A stretch of DNA of 64,000 bases, taken from NCBI GenBank assembly GCA_013176395.1, contig JABMLP010000004.1:1736001-1800000 (forward strand). The letters are read 5' to 3'. The DNA comes from Venturia oleaginea (taxonomy: Eukaryota > Ascomycota > Dothideomycetes > Venturiales > Venturiaceae). This document shows positions 46,911-57,799 of the stretch, one piece after another (positions within the stretch are counted from its first letter, which is position 1; every line of letters starts with the position of its first letter). The translations under genes and the position numbers were made by a program. Below the pieces are notes generated by a model. That model saw nothing but the letters and a program-made list of their open reading frames with translations. It had not been told where the DNA came from and searched no databases.

Positions 46911-49780
46911 CTAAACCCAAGTCATCTTTCTCAATACATCAACCTTCCCACCACAACGAGTAGCCAAATACTTCACCCGCAACCCACCAAGTACATCCTT
47001 CTTGCCACCAATCTTGCCCATCACACCAGAAGAAGCCTTGGAGATGGCATCGCGCCAGATAGAGACCTTGGCCGTATACTTGCCGGACTTGCGCATGACT
47101 GAGACCGGGCTCGAAGGAAGAAAAAGTGAACCGTCACCGCCATACGACTTGATGTCAAACAACAGGGCCTGCACAAGCTCTGTAGTCGAAGCGGAGAGCT
47201 TGACTTTCTTCATTTGAGCGTCGGGAGAGCGCTTAACCGGGGCGTCGTCATCGGCACAAGAGCGTTTTCGTGAGGATGAGAGGGGTTCAACCATCGATGT
47301 ATCTTTCAAAGCGTCTGCGAAGGCAGCGGCTTGGAAGAGCTTCATGTTCGATTGACCAGTGCGAGAGCGGGAGCCCTCCATAGCTTTGATCGGGCGGGAA
47401 GAAGGTGACAGATCGATCTTGAGCTCCGGGGTATCATGAAGTTGAGGAGAGGTCACCTGGACTTTTGGAACCTCGTTGTTCAATTGTACTTCAGGAGCGA
47501 TGTTGCTGCTTAATGCGACCTCGGGAATGGTGAAGTCGTGGCTCGTCTTGAGCTTCTTCGATGGGTTGAAGGTTCCATCAGAGCACAAACGCTTGCGATG
47601 AGCAGACAGTGGCTCGAGAATAGGAGCCCCATCTACCTCCAAGGATTCGGAGGTGAGAAGACCACCTGCAGCGAAGTTCATCATTCCCGATGAGCAATCC
47701 CTGAACAAGGAGTCGTTCGGCAATGATCCAAGCCTATGATCGTCGATTTGAACTTCCGGAGCAGAGAACTCGTGACCCAACTTGGCCTTCTTCAATGAGG
47801 CGAATGTATCCCCGGATGAGGAGCGCTTGCGGTTCGAGCTCAGTGGCTCAAGAACAGAAGCCTCTGGGACTTCTGGGGTCTCATCAGCCTCGAGGAGATC
47901 AGCAGTGAGAAGACCACCGGCTGCAAAGTTCATCATACCAGACGGACGATCGCCGGATAGGAAATCGATGTTCTTCGACCCTGGCACCAATTGAAACTCT
48001 GGAATAGTAAAGGCGTGAGCCAACTCAGCCTTCTTCGAGTTCATCGAAGCATCGTCGTCGTCGGACCGAGAGCGCTTGCGGTTTGCATCCAGTGGCTCAA
48101 GGATAGGAGTCTCTGGAACCTCATCATACTCTGCGAAGTCGTCATCCGCCTCCAGGAGTCCGCCTGCAGCGAAGGCCATCATGTTCGATGGGTGCTCGGT
48201 CGATAGGAAGTCGATCGTCACTGGCTCAGGAGTAGCTTCAACGGGAGCGACCTTGTCTTCCACGGCGGGGACGGGTTGAACGGCGAGCAGGGATGAGACC
48301 TTCGGCTTGTGAGTTACAGACTTCAGGCCAGCGTTGAAGACAGCGAATCCTTGGGTCTCGAAGTTGATATCAGTCTTCAAGAGCGAAGGCTCAGTAGTGA
48401 AAGGAGAGACAGCGTCAACTAGACCAAAGATCGAGTCGGTCTCAAAGGAAGGAAACGAGTCGTCTTCGTCCTCACCATCATCCTCGTAATCGTCATCGCC
48501 ACCCAGAACAAGAAGCATATCGTCATATCGCTCCTTGTCGGCTTGAGACAAGCAATCGTATGAAGATTTACCAGCTGCCATCAAGATTAGCTTTGATTGG
48601 CGAAAATGAAATAGAGATGCAACTTACCTGGACACTCCACAGCGTTGACCTTGACAAGAAAGGAGGCACCGGAATCAACCACCTCGTCATCAACTAGTGC
48701 AGTCAACTTCTGGGCTTCCTCGGCTGCGGCATGAGCATCGGCGATACGGTTAATTTCAGCCTCGATCTCATCCTCGTTCCACGGAACCTCATCATCGTCT
48801 TCCTGCTCAATATCCTCACCAGCGTCAGAGAAGGCGTCAACTATCATCTCGTCAACCTCATCGAACGAAACCAGATGCTCAGAGTCATGCCAAACGCGCT
48901 TAGCGTCAGCAACATCATGAGCATTATCCATAAACTTGCCAGCCTTATTCACAGACTCTAAAAGCCCATCCTTCAGATTAGAAGCAACGGCAATAGCCTG
49001 TTCAGCCCGGAAGACGAGCTTCGGCTCACGAACCTCATTGCGAATGGCCAAGTTTGCCTCGAGCAACTTAGTAGCGCCGAGATAATCGTTGAGCTGGGTC
49101 TTGAGCTTCTCCTGGAAGCGCTCGACATCATCGTACTTCTTGCAGAAGATGTCGTTGGAGAAGGGCACGGCCGAAGCAGCGGCATTCATCTCATTGATGC
49201 GGCCCTCGAGGCCAATCTCGGTCTCTTGGATGGTCTGCTCCTGGTCACAGAGACCATCAGTGTAGTGTTCGAGTCCCGTAGCGAGGTCAGGAAGCGGCAT
49301 ACCTTCTTCGTCCTTCATCAAAGACCAACGCGCGTCTTCTTTGGAGGTATCGGAGCTGGTAGGAACTGGTTTGGTAAAGGCGCTGGCCTTTAAAATGCCA
49401 GCTTCAGACTCGAGCATCATCTCCTTGAACAGTTCGGCTTCTGCAGTGTACTTGACCTGGCTGTCTGGAGCCTTGTTGTAGGCAGGAGACATCGATGTAG
49501 GCGAAACGTGGAGTCGGGAAGCTGGGGTGCTGCTGTAAGCAGGCTTGCCTTGACAAGGAACGTAAGATGGCGACTTCGGCGCGCCGTAGTTGGGCGAAGA
49601 GGGCTTGTACTCCTGTGGACGTGGAGGAGAAGCTGGTGGTGAAGCTGGTGGTGAGGGATAGACGTCCGACATCTGGACATCGTTGAGCTTGATCTCGCAC
49701 TGGTACTGCTTGTTATGTGCTTCGTATTCGCGGATGTAGAGCTCAGTCTTGGATGGACGCTTGGATGGACGCTTGAACAT
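46911..49780 (-). CDS. Unknown 938-residue protein with internal repeat modules
   Basis: Two exons, 48628-49780 and 46911-48574, are joined over a 53-nt intron (GTAAGT..CTAATC..GGCAG), phase 1. The ATG is at 49778-49780. The N-terminal part has a Pro/Ser-rich segment with a short ASPPASPPRP repeat, then a helical, acidic domain (about residues 115-375). The second exon starts with an acidic stretch and then carries three tandem modules at about 505-586, 587-671 and 672-741, with a fourth partial one at about 800-846. Each has MMNFAAGGLL, then (I/V)LEPL..(N/H)RKR, a short spacer, KKAKL and F(T/S)(I/A)PE. The RKR..KKAK pairs look like bipartite nuclear localisation signals, so a nuclear protein is likely. 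I know no family with this module. The C-terminal 90 residues are basic and predicted ordered. Confidence 0.75.
47505..48215 (-). repeat. Three tandem protein-coding modules
   Basis: This is the DNA encoding the three consecutive modules of the 938-residue protein. Spacing is about 246, 255 and 210 bases. Key shared residues are MM(N/A)FAAGGLL and LEPL....RKR. The DNA copies have diverged at third positions, which shows the modules are old and kept by selection on the protein. Confidence 0.75.
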
Positions 49781-50250
49781 TGTTGCGGTTGCTGGTAATT
49801 ATGAAGCTAATTGAAAGTGGTGTTTGTGGTTGGAATAGTGGTATGGGGAAGTTGTTTGTGGTGGAGAGCTGATTGAATGAGTTTGGTTGGAACAAGCTCT
49901 TTCAAGTAGAAGATGGCTGACGAGGTGTTGGTAGATGGCTGTGTTGAGGGAGATGCGCAACTTACGTTGCTGCAGCAGACTTTTTTCGGGTGATAGTAAG
50001 TCTTGAATGTGCTTGCGCGAGAGATTTGGTGGTGTAAGTGTGGTTGGAAAGGCTTGAAGAGCTTCCAGCTGGTGGGAATACTTGTGAGTTGTTGTTGTTT
50101 GAGAGTGGTAGGACGAAGGAAGGGTTCTAATAGTCATCGCTAGATGGCAGGTCCCACTCAATGAGGTCAGTAATTCGAAATAGGGGCTGAGTTCTGGGTG
50201 TTGGTAGACGTGTGTGTTGTTGTTGTTGTTGTTGACAGTCAGTGGCCAAA

Positions 50251-50370
50251 GTTAACACTGTCGAAGAGGTTGACACTGTCGAAGAGGTTGACACTGTCGA
50301 AGAGGTTGACACTGTCGAAGAGGTTGACACTGTCGAAGAGGTTGACACTGTCGAAGAAGTTGACACAGTG
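50251..50370. repeat. 18-bp minisatellite
   Basis: Six units of GTTGACACTGTCGAAGAG stand in tandem (the first with GTTAAC, the sixth ending GAA), followed by a partial unit. A run of TTG triplets precedes it at 50214-50234. The unit length is a multiple of three and reads as STVSTS on the minus strand. No convincing gene contains it. It lies about 470 bases upstream of the 938-residue protein's ATG. Confidence 0.9.
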
Positions 50371-50522
50371 ATGAGCGGCAGCAGGTAACCAGGGTTGTCA
50401 TAGCATGGAGTCCGGGGAAAGGCGAACAACATTTAACATAGAGAATACTTACTGATCATAGGTAGGTTTATGGAGCGCAATGGGGCCATACAGGAAAAGG
50501 GGTGAAACTGCCTGGTTCATTC

Positions 50523-51692
50523 TTACCAGTTTTGATATCGTAATTCATCCCAGCTCTTTCTTCCAGCAACGTATTCTTTCCATTCTTGCTCTCCTTTCCA
50601 ATATTCGATTACGTTTGCCACATCTCGGAAATCTGGGAGCTCTTCGAACTTCAGTTCCTGCCAGAAAATCACCTTCCCACGAAACACGACCTTATCGGCG
50701 AAGTGTACTTTGCCATTAAAGCTGATATTGCCGTCAAACAGCATAGGCCCGTTGCATAGAACGCTTCCAATGAAATCCACGGTGCCACCAAAGTCAGCAA
50801 CTTGAACATGGAAAATGGTGTCGTTGTTGAAGAAGACATTGTGCTTTGCACTGAAGTCAGCCTTACCACGGAAACAGCTTCTTCATAAAATACAGCCTCC
50901 TTGCCGTACTCTGAATTGGATAAGAATTCTACGCGCGTTGCAAAGTTGGCTTGATTACCAAACCTAATATTCTGCTCGAAAATTGGTTCCTCATCAGCTT
51001 TGAAAGGACTATCAAACTGTGCAAAGCCATTGAAAATAGCGCCGCCCTTCTGAGCATGGAATTTCCCACCGACTAAATGAACGTCGTGCTAAAAGACCAC
51101 AGGTAACAAGAACATGATGTATCCACCAAAAAATACATCATTGTGGAAGAAGACCTGCTGATTATCTCGAAATGTCTCCCGTTCAAATTCGATGTCGCCT
51201 TCGATTACCGCCTTCCCGATGAACTCGTGAGAACAGACGAAGAGGCGCTTTCCGGTGAAAGAGATCAGCATAGCTGCGAAGTCACAATCTCTGTGCAAGA
51301 GAAACGTTTCCAAATATGGGTGTTCTGCAATCAATCTTCTTTGAGCTCCAGTCAAAGGTCTGCCTTGGTCACGGACAAGGCAGTGGTCGTCGCATTCTTC
51401 GAGTTGTAATTTTGCACAAGGTTCTGCAGCTGGAGGCGAACTGCTGTCCCCTGTTGGGTTCGGCGAAATCTCAACAATCTCGAAAGCGTGAAAATAAACG
51501 ATCCCAGTCACTCACTAATTTTGGCGAGTCGGATATGAAATCTTGCGGATCAGGGTGATCTGAATTGGATGGAGAAGTTGGTGGTAATGGAGGCGTCTCA
51601 AAGGTCGAAGGTGAGAGTTTTGACGGCTCTGCCAAGAGCGCAGAGCTTGGTGAGTTACGCATGCTACTGGTTGAGGAGATTTGTATTGTCAT
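50523..51692 (-). pseudogene. Phe/Gly hexapeptide-repeat (beta-solenoid-like) protein, damaged
   Basis: The minus strand reads from an ATG at 51692 (Ser/Pro-rich start), probably over a 46-nt intron (51470-51515, GTGAGT..GTTGAG). A short helical region follows (DQGRPLTGAQRRLIAEHPYL), then a long array in which Phe recurs about every six residues with Gly, Asp or Asn two later: FIGKAVIEGDIEF, FHNDVFFGG, then FDGNISFNGKVHFADKVVF and FRGKVIF at 50660-50720. Hexads of this kind suggest a beta-helix with one strand per repeat. Two lesions interrupt it: an in-frame TAG at 51089-51091 followed directly by matching repeat sequence, and a one-base loss near 50875-50885. The frame ends at RYQNW (50523), where a GTAAGA donor overlaps the stop, so another exon is possible. 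No family is recognised. Confidence 0.5.
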
Positions 51693-52764
51693 GCTTGATC
51701 CTTATTATAAGCAAATTCGATGATGCTGAAACGCGCAACATTCCAAAATCGCTAACGTGTCACCAGATGGTGTTGGTCTGAGTGAGCGTTTGCTTACTTT
51801 ATATGAGCCAGCCAACAAGGAGAAAGCGATGTTATCTCGGGCAGGATGCTAGATCCATGAACGCCATCGGATCCCCAATAAATAAAGAAAAAGTCGAATG
51901 AGAGTCCAACCACAGTTGATTCATCATCATTACCAGTACCGCTGAGACGCAGCTTGTCAATGGACAGATCTTTCACCCATACCGAGCTCTTCACTTCTTC
52001 TGTTTCCAAAATCCAACCTGGACACGGCAGAAAAAAACTGTGGCCGCAAATCTCATCGCTTTCGCACCTCAGATGTGAGATTGCAGATTGCCGGTTGCCG
52101 GTAAACAGGAGGCTTCCTTCGTTTGCAGATCATCGAGCGTTCCGGTGAGGTTCATTCTCAAGAGTACATCTATATGGCGAGGAAGCTCCTTCAAAAGAGG
52201 GAGCATGATGCATGATGAAAAGGATCTCATTAATGGATATTGTTGTTGGAGTGCCAAAACAAGAGGTTCGCAGTTGGAGATCTGAACAACGGATCCACCC
52301 CGATATCGGTTTGGACTTCAACAGTGCTTATCGTTTTGTTACTTCAATTCTTTTCACCAACATGGCAATCATTCACGCAAACCTTAAGATTCAAATATTT
52401 TTTGCTAATGCTACGTTGTTTTCACCTCTAAAGAGAGTCAAGCGGTAATCTTAGATCTAGCCAAAAGAGCGAATTCGAACTTCATCTTCGTTCTGAGATC
52501 GGTACGGATCTTGGGGCAAGCACCCTCATCTCAGAATAATCTTTGGAGTATCAAGTGTAAGGAGAAAGTGCATAGATCGAAGGGACTACTTATTTCTCAT
52601 ACATAAAAATCAATCTTCTAGTTTTGTAAAGGTCAAAATCGAGACAGAAAAAGATATGACCCAACTCCTCAGAACGTCAGCGTGGAAGCAAAGAACTAAC
52701 TGTCTTGACTCTACACACTCATCCTATTCGCAAACACCACGCTATACAATGATTAATAAAACAA
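51693..52764. other. Unresolved region upstream of the hexapeptide-repeat gene
   Basis: A minus-strand frame at 51794-52009 (TTG or internal starts; WVKDLSIDKLRLSGTGNDDE) and fragments at 52069-52321 (LRMNLTGTLDDLQ) look protein-like but have no domain and do not join cleanly. They may be an eroded gene. The last 300 bases lead into the 3' end of SWC4. Confidence 0.3.
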
Positions 52765-54676
52765 CTATCGTCCCCATCTACTCCTCTTACTAGCCTTGCT
52801 ATCTGAACTCAACACGCTAGCACTTCTCTTTTGACTCGTACCATTAATACCACCCGCCATACTGCGACTACTGCCCGGTCTCGCAGGCTCAGCATCCTCG
52901 TCCAGCTCACCAGGGGCGTCGTCATCCTCGTCCTCTCCTTCTGCGTCTTCATCCCCATCAGCATCCTCGTCTACCTCTCCCTCGGCATCAACTTCAGCAT
53001 CTGCGTCGTCGTCATCTCCATTTTGGGTCTCGCCTTCGCCTTCATTCATAGTGACGTCTCCCTCGTTTTCTCCCGTACCATCGTCTTGCTTTTTGAGCTC
53101 TTCTCGAAGAGCACCTTGAACCCTACACTCGCCCTCCTCTTTCTCAACCAACTTCCTTGCATCAACCAATCTCTGCACTCGAGCAACCAATTTTTCGAAT
53201 GCCCCCAAGACTCGCGTAGTAGGTAACTGTATCAGTTCCGGAATACCCAATTCTGCCAGTGCAGCTCCAATCTTTTGCGTTTGAATCTGGGACTTGGCTT
53301 GCTTTATCTTGCCCAGACGATCGGAACGGAAGTTGACACCAGAAGTAAGTCTCTCATGCGTGGTAACACCGAATCTCGCTTCGGCAGATTGGGTGATTAC
53401 ACGAACCGGCGTTGGCTGGGAAAGTGACCCCTTCTTTTGATTGTTGTTGATTCCAGAGATTGACTCCCTTTGTCCGTGTGCTGAAAGCGGTGTCATTCCA
53501 ACCGGGCTCTGCATCATCATATCTCCCTGTCCAATGCTTAACCGATGCCTGCTCTTCCTATTACGATCTTGTGCCATCAGCTGACTGTAAAGTTGATTAT
53601 ATGCAGCAAAGGAATTGGGTATGCCTAGCGTGTTGCCCATAGTTTGCGCGCTCTCCAGTCTCGCACGAACTTCTGCGCGTTCCGTCTCGAACTTGTGAGC
53701 AGAAATGGCGATACGTTGTAGCTCCGACAGCAAGTATTCCTCTTCCCTAATTTCCTCCAAAGTCCGCTTGTGTAACGCCCATGCCAGTTCTTTCCTCTGG
53801 ACTTCAGTGTCGGGGTTGTATTTCGTCAAAGCCTCGTGCAGCTGGAACTCGGTCTCATTCATATTTGCCATCCCTCCTGCCTTCAAAGCCAGTGTCTTCG
53901 CCCATATCTCGTAGTATCGTGCCTTGATCTGCTCCAACTTTCGACCGTGAGGTTTTGACTTCATCACTGCTTTTAAGTAATCTTCTTGATTCGCAAACTT
54001 GTGAGACGAGTCTACCTGAGGAGCAGTCCATTCATAGCGATCAAAAATGATCGGCCATTTCTGGGAGTAGTCCTTCACAAGCTCAAGCATATAGTCCGTC
54101 TCTTCTCGAGTCCATTCCTTGCTCTCCAAGTGTGTAGAGTACTCCTCATCCGTAAAAGTAGGAACCGTGATCGAGACGTCGTATTTGGCAAACTGGTATT
54201 CTTTCGTAGGGGGAGCGGCGGAGGTCGCAGTATCCATAGCATCGCTAGCTACTTGATCGGTGAAGGCTTTCTGTGGTGCAGCTTTCTGCCAATGCCGCAG
54301 TTGAAGTCCATCTGAGCGAGCCGAGTTCGTGAATTGCGCATGTTCCCTGTGACATCATCAGCCACTGCTCCGACTCTGTATAGCGCCCAGCGCATACCAT
54401 CTCGAGGGTCTGAAGTCGCGCTTGAGTTTGGCTCGGAATGTCTTGGTGGAGTCGATGATTGCGACGGGCGGCGCTCGATCGCCATGAAGCGCTTGGATTT
54501 CACGATTTATACCAGCTAAAATCCAGAATGTTAGCGATTTAGTGGAATTATCGGTGTCCCATTGTTGTACTCATTCGGGGCTTTGGGGCCTTCGCCTTCT
54601 TCGCTGCTGGAGCTTTCGGCGCACCACCAGTGGCAGATAGCCCAAGCATATCCTTGACATCTTTTGAAGATGCCAT
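52765..54676 (-). CDS. SWC4: SWR1-complex subunit 4 (DMAP1 family)
   Basis: Three exons on the minus strand, 54571-54676, 54398-54515 and 52765-54346, encode 601 residues. Introns: GTACAA..CTAAC..TTTTAG and GTATGC..CACAG. Exons 1 and 2 give a Lys/Ala/Pro-rich stretch and REIQALHGDRAPPVAI, as in Swc4/DMAP1. Exon 3 continues NSARSDGLQLRHWQKA and then has the SANT-like domain (WTREETDYMLELVKDYSQKW, about residue 149). The conserved QIKARYYEIWAKTL and a coiled segment (LAWALHKRTLEEIREEEYLL) follow. The C-terminal 120 residues are strongly acidic and end with a short basic tail. Swc4 is shared by the SWR1 remodeller, which deposits H2A.Z, and the NuA4 acetyltransferase. The acidic tail may contact histones. 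All joins are supported by frame and family match. Confidence 0.94.
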
Positions 54677-54975
54677 AGCAATTACAGAGGTGATGAACCA
54701 GCTAGTCTTTCTTGCCCGTTGTCAATGGGAGTTGTCGTCGCGTCGGATTTCGGGGAGGTTGCGACAGGGCGCCTTTTAGAGGGGGTCCCAACTCAAAGTA
54801 ACACGAAGGGCGTAAATCGATCTGAAGATTCAGGATAGATTAAAATGCATTTCGATGTCTGGATTCTCTAAGAAGATACTATTCTATCGAGATAATAGGA
54901 TAGTGTATCTAATCAAACATCCAGAGCGCCTCCTTCTATTCATCCTCTCGCCAAAACTCCATTTTGACAGCCATT

Positions 54976-56158
54976 TCAAGGAGCCTTCGCAGTCGCCGAG
55001 CTCTCGTTCTTCTCTACAAGCTCTCCCACACCAAGCGCTCTCCCTACTCTAACCTTCCTCTTCTTCCCAGTTGACTTCTTCGCCCCATTAGCCTTGCCCT
55101 CGCTTCCAACTGCATCGCCCTCATCAAGATCACCACTCTTCCTTTCCTCATCGGCCGCCAACCTCAAGTCAGATAGATCCATGCGCATCGAGTACGCATA
55201 TTCTCCATCAGCATAGTACTTGGCCTCAATCTTGTCGTTCGTGAACCCTAGAGTATCGCGATAGAGATGGAGAGCAGCAACGTTGGACATGCGCACGTGG
55301 AGTGAGACGTAGTGTGCTTGGTATGTCTCTGCCATTGCTCTCTCTGAATGGATATTAGCCAGAGACTTGGGAGATGCGGTAGAAATACATACGGCTCTGT
55401 CTCATGAGCTTCTCTGCAAGTCCCAGTTTTCGGTGAGTTCGCATGACACTCAAACTGGTGATGTGACCATGCTGGACTCCGTCTGATGGCTCTTCTTCCA
55501 TCTTTGCGAGAACGTAGCCAACGATCTTTGGTGGGTCGTATGGTGACTTTGGTGGCCGTGATACCTGGGGCGCAACAATGTTAGTTTTGTTGAACCAAGG
55601 GCGTATCGGTATCAGCAATCGAACACGTTCAACGTAGCAATTATCATCCAAAGAATACCAATGCCCAACTCATTTCAGACCATTTCCGTGTTCGGTGAAG
55701 CCCAATAGGGGAGCGGCCAGAAGCATAACGAAAAATACGAAGCCCTCCAAGATCATCTCCAACCGCGCCTCACCTCACCCTTCTCTTTCCTATCTTGCCC
55801 TTGCTCCTCAAATTGCAAACACCCATTCCATCTCTACTGGGCAATTCAACCCTTCCTATCCTCCTCAAATTGCAAAAACCCATTCCATCTCTACTGGGCA
55901 ATTCAACCCTCCCATACCACACCAATTTCCCCTGCCGCTCCCATTGCGCCCTATCCCTAATATCTCCAAGCACCTCCCGAAAAAGCAAAACCAAAACCAA
56001 AAGGTCAGATAACTCACATCAACAGCAACATAACTCAACTGCGGCCAAGTGAGAGCATGATACATGTAATATTTGCAAAAGTAGTTCTCCGGTAAATTCG
56101 TAATGTTGGCATGTTGGACGTGCGGGATATCCGATGGTTTGAGCGGGCGGATGTCCAT
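54976..56158 (-). CDS. NAA10: N-terminal acetyltransferase catalytic subunit (Naa10/Ard1)
   Basis: Exons 56018-56158, 55393-55564 and 54976-55343 (minus strand) give 226 residues, starting [20 protein letters not shown]. The first part, [20 protein letters not shown], the acetyl-CoA loop RKLGLA (about residues 92-97) in [20 protein letters not shown], and [20 protein letters not shown] identify the GNAT-fold catalytic subunit of NatA. NatA acetylates nascent Ser/Ala/Thr-type N-termini at the ribosome with Naa15. The tail is basic then Ala/Lys-rich ([13 protein letters not shown]), as in other fungi. Intron 1 is unusually long (453 nt) and contains a 57-bp tandem duplication. The gene stands head-to-head with the coiled-coil gene at 56624. 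Confidence 0.95.
55804..55917. repeat. 57-bp tandem duplication in NAA10 intron 1
   Basis: The phrase CTCCTCAAATTGCAAA(A/C)ACCC and the next 36 bases occur at 55804 and again at 55861, with very few differences. The duplication lies wholly inside the first intron of the acetyltransferase gene and does not touch its splice signals. Confidence 0.9.
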
Positions 56159-56623
56159 GGTGGCGAGTCAATCAATTCTGAAAACGATCGCGTGTGTACG
56201 GCGGTGATGGATGTTGATGGGAGGAATTGTCTTCGATGGAGTCTGTGGTTGGATGGAGTTTTGAGACAGGGGATGTTGTGACGCTTGGACGGATTGGAGT
56301 TAGCGTGATGTGCCGCAGGCTAAGGTCAAGGCTGAACTTGAACACTGTGAATTTGTTGGCACAAAGGAGGGGGGAGATTTGTTTTGTTGTTGTTAGAGAT
56401 AAGTTGTTTGTTGGAGCAAAGGTTTGCATTTATATATGTAGTGCTTTCGCCGCAAGGGTATGTACAGGTGGAAAAGGGAGCTTCTTTTCCGACATCGACA
56501 ACTCGAATTGCAAAACCCCTCGAAACCCACATCAACTTCAGTTTGAAGCTCAAACTCCAGCTTTGACACAGAAGCGTCCAAAACCATCCCAACTAAAATC
56601 ACAGACTAGCCCAAACAGTCCCG

Positions 56624-57799
56624 ATGCCCCTAGATCCCAGAATTGGGGAAGCAGTCGGGGACATCGGAAATGGGCTTCGCAAATTATCCTCCTTTGCATT
56701 CGATATTCCAGATACAGACTACATTGCAGAGATCTGTGCTCGAATCCCCTCCCAAGAACGAAATCGGCGATTAAACGCAGAGACAATTGACCACCTAGGC
56801 GCATACATCGAACAAGGCACACTTGCAGCAGAAATCCTCATCACCAATACTCGAGATGTGACTCCCGAAAAGCTAGAAGAGATGCCAAGGAATTTTCCAG
56901 AGTCTGCACGGCTACTATTAGCAGCATCCAAGACGCTAAAAGCTGTAAAAGAGATGTCAAAACCACATCACGGGGAGTTGAGGAAGATAGAGAAGGAGGC
57001 GCGCGAGGAGAGAAAGAGGAGGATCGACGAAGAAGTCGAGGATTTGGCGAGGGAGAAGGCTGAAGTAATTGTCATACCGAAAGCTGACAAAATCGCAAGA
57101 GACATGACAGCGAAGGCATTAAAGGCTATGAGACGGCAAGAAAGACAGAGAGCCATGGAGCTATATGCCGAATGGCAGTCTGCAGACATAAAAATCATTG
57201 AGCAAGGAAAAGAGAGAAAGTGGAGGGGTCATTTCGAGGAAGAAAAACAAAAGGATTGGGCTGCAATCGACAAATACAAAAAGAGGTTCACTGAAGAAGA
57301 GACGGACCGAGTGCAAGGAGAGAATAGAGCTGCGTGGGAAGCATACGAGAAAGAATGGACAAAGTGGGCAAACATGCAAAAGGAGGAAGAGGTCCAAAAA
57401 TTCAAAAAGGACTATGTTGACGGAGAAAAGAGAAAGAGAGACGTGACGGAGGCGGAATTAAGAGAAATGGTGCAGACTTTAATAAGCAAGGTCGAAGGAA
57501 GGGGTCGAGAAATCAAGAAACTACGCAAGAGGCTAGACGCATGCAAGTGTGGTACAGGTTCAGACTCAGATGGTACAGACTCCGATGGTTCAGGCCCCGA
57601 TGAGGGAGGGGCAAAGAAGCCCAATAGGCCCCGAAAACCACCCAATAGAAGCAGAAAACCTCCAGGAGAAAACGCACTTTCCAGAGCTAAGCCGCTCTCA
57701 AATGGTAACGGTGGGCAAAGCGGCGTGGGTAGTAAGACAAGCAAGAAAACCCCTCCTACTGGCCCAAGGAAATTCACCGACGATCGGGATAGGAATTAG
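56624..57799 (+). CDS. Unknown coiled-coil protein, possibly extending to 58527
   Basis: The ATG at 56624 opens 391 codons. Residues 1-110 are helical (EAVGDIGNGLRKLSSFAFDI, ERNRRLNAETIDHLGAYIEQ). Residues 115-320 are a very charged coiled coil rich in Glu, Lys and Arg, ending LRKRLDACKCG. The last 70 residues have Asp/Ser/Gly and Pro/Lys-rich low complexity. After the TAG (57797-57799) the same frame continues with plausible low-complexity coding. From about 58015 a different frame has repeats ending PKFGETSGP and TTPTFG..TMNG(G/W)YNPA up to a TAA at 58527. An intron of 75 nt ending in this TAG (GTGGGT donor at 57725) would open the first part, but a further shift near 58010 remains. I recognise no family. 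Confidence 0.6.
   Translation: MPLDPRIGEAVGDIGNGLRKLSSFAFDIPDTDYIAEICARIPSQERNRRLNAETIDHLGAYIEQGTLAAEILITNTRDVTPEKLEEMPRNFPESARLLLAASKTLKAVKEMSKPHHGELRKIEKEAREERKRRIDEEVEDLAREKAEVIVIPKADKIARDMTAKALKAMRRQERQRAMELYAEWQSADIKIIEQGKERKWRGHFEEEKQKDWAAIDKYKKRFTEEETDRVQGENRAAWEAYEKEWTKWANMQKEEEVQKFKKDYVDGEKRKRDVTEAELREMVQTLISKVEGRGREIKKLRKRLDACKCGTGSDSDGTDSDGSGPDEGGAKKPNRPRKPPNRSRKPPGENALSRAKPLSNGNGGQSGVGSKTSKKTPPTGPRKFTDDRDRN

Noticed and set aside
50127..50432. Frame with STVSTSSTVSTS repeats as a mucin-like protein
   Set aside because: It is the translation of the 18-bp minisatellite, with no signal peptide and no coding-like sequence around it.
57161..57777. Minus-strand hydrophobic frames opposite the coiled-coil gene
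   Set aside because: They mirror the Glu/Lys-rich codons of the + strand gene and have no start context or domain.
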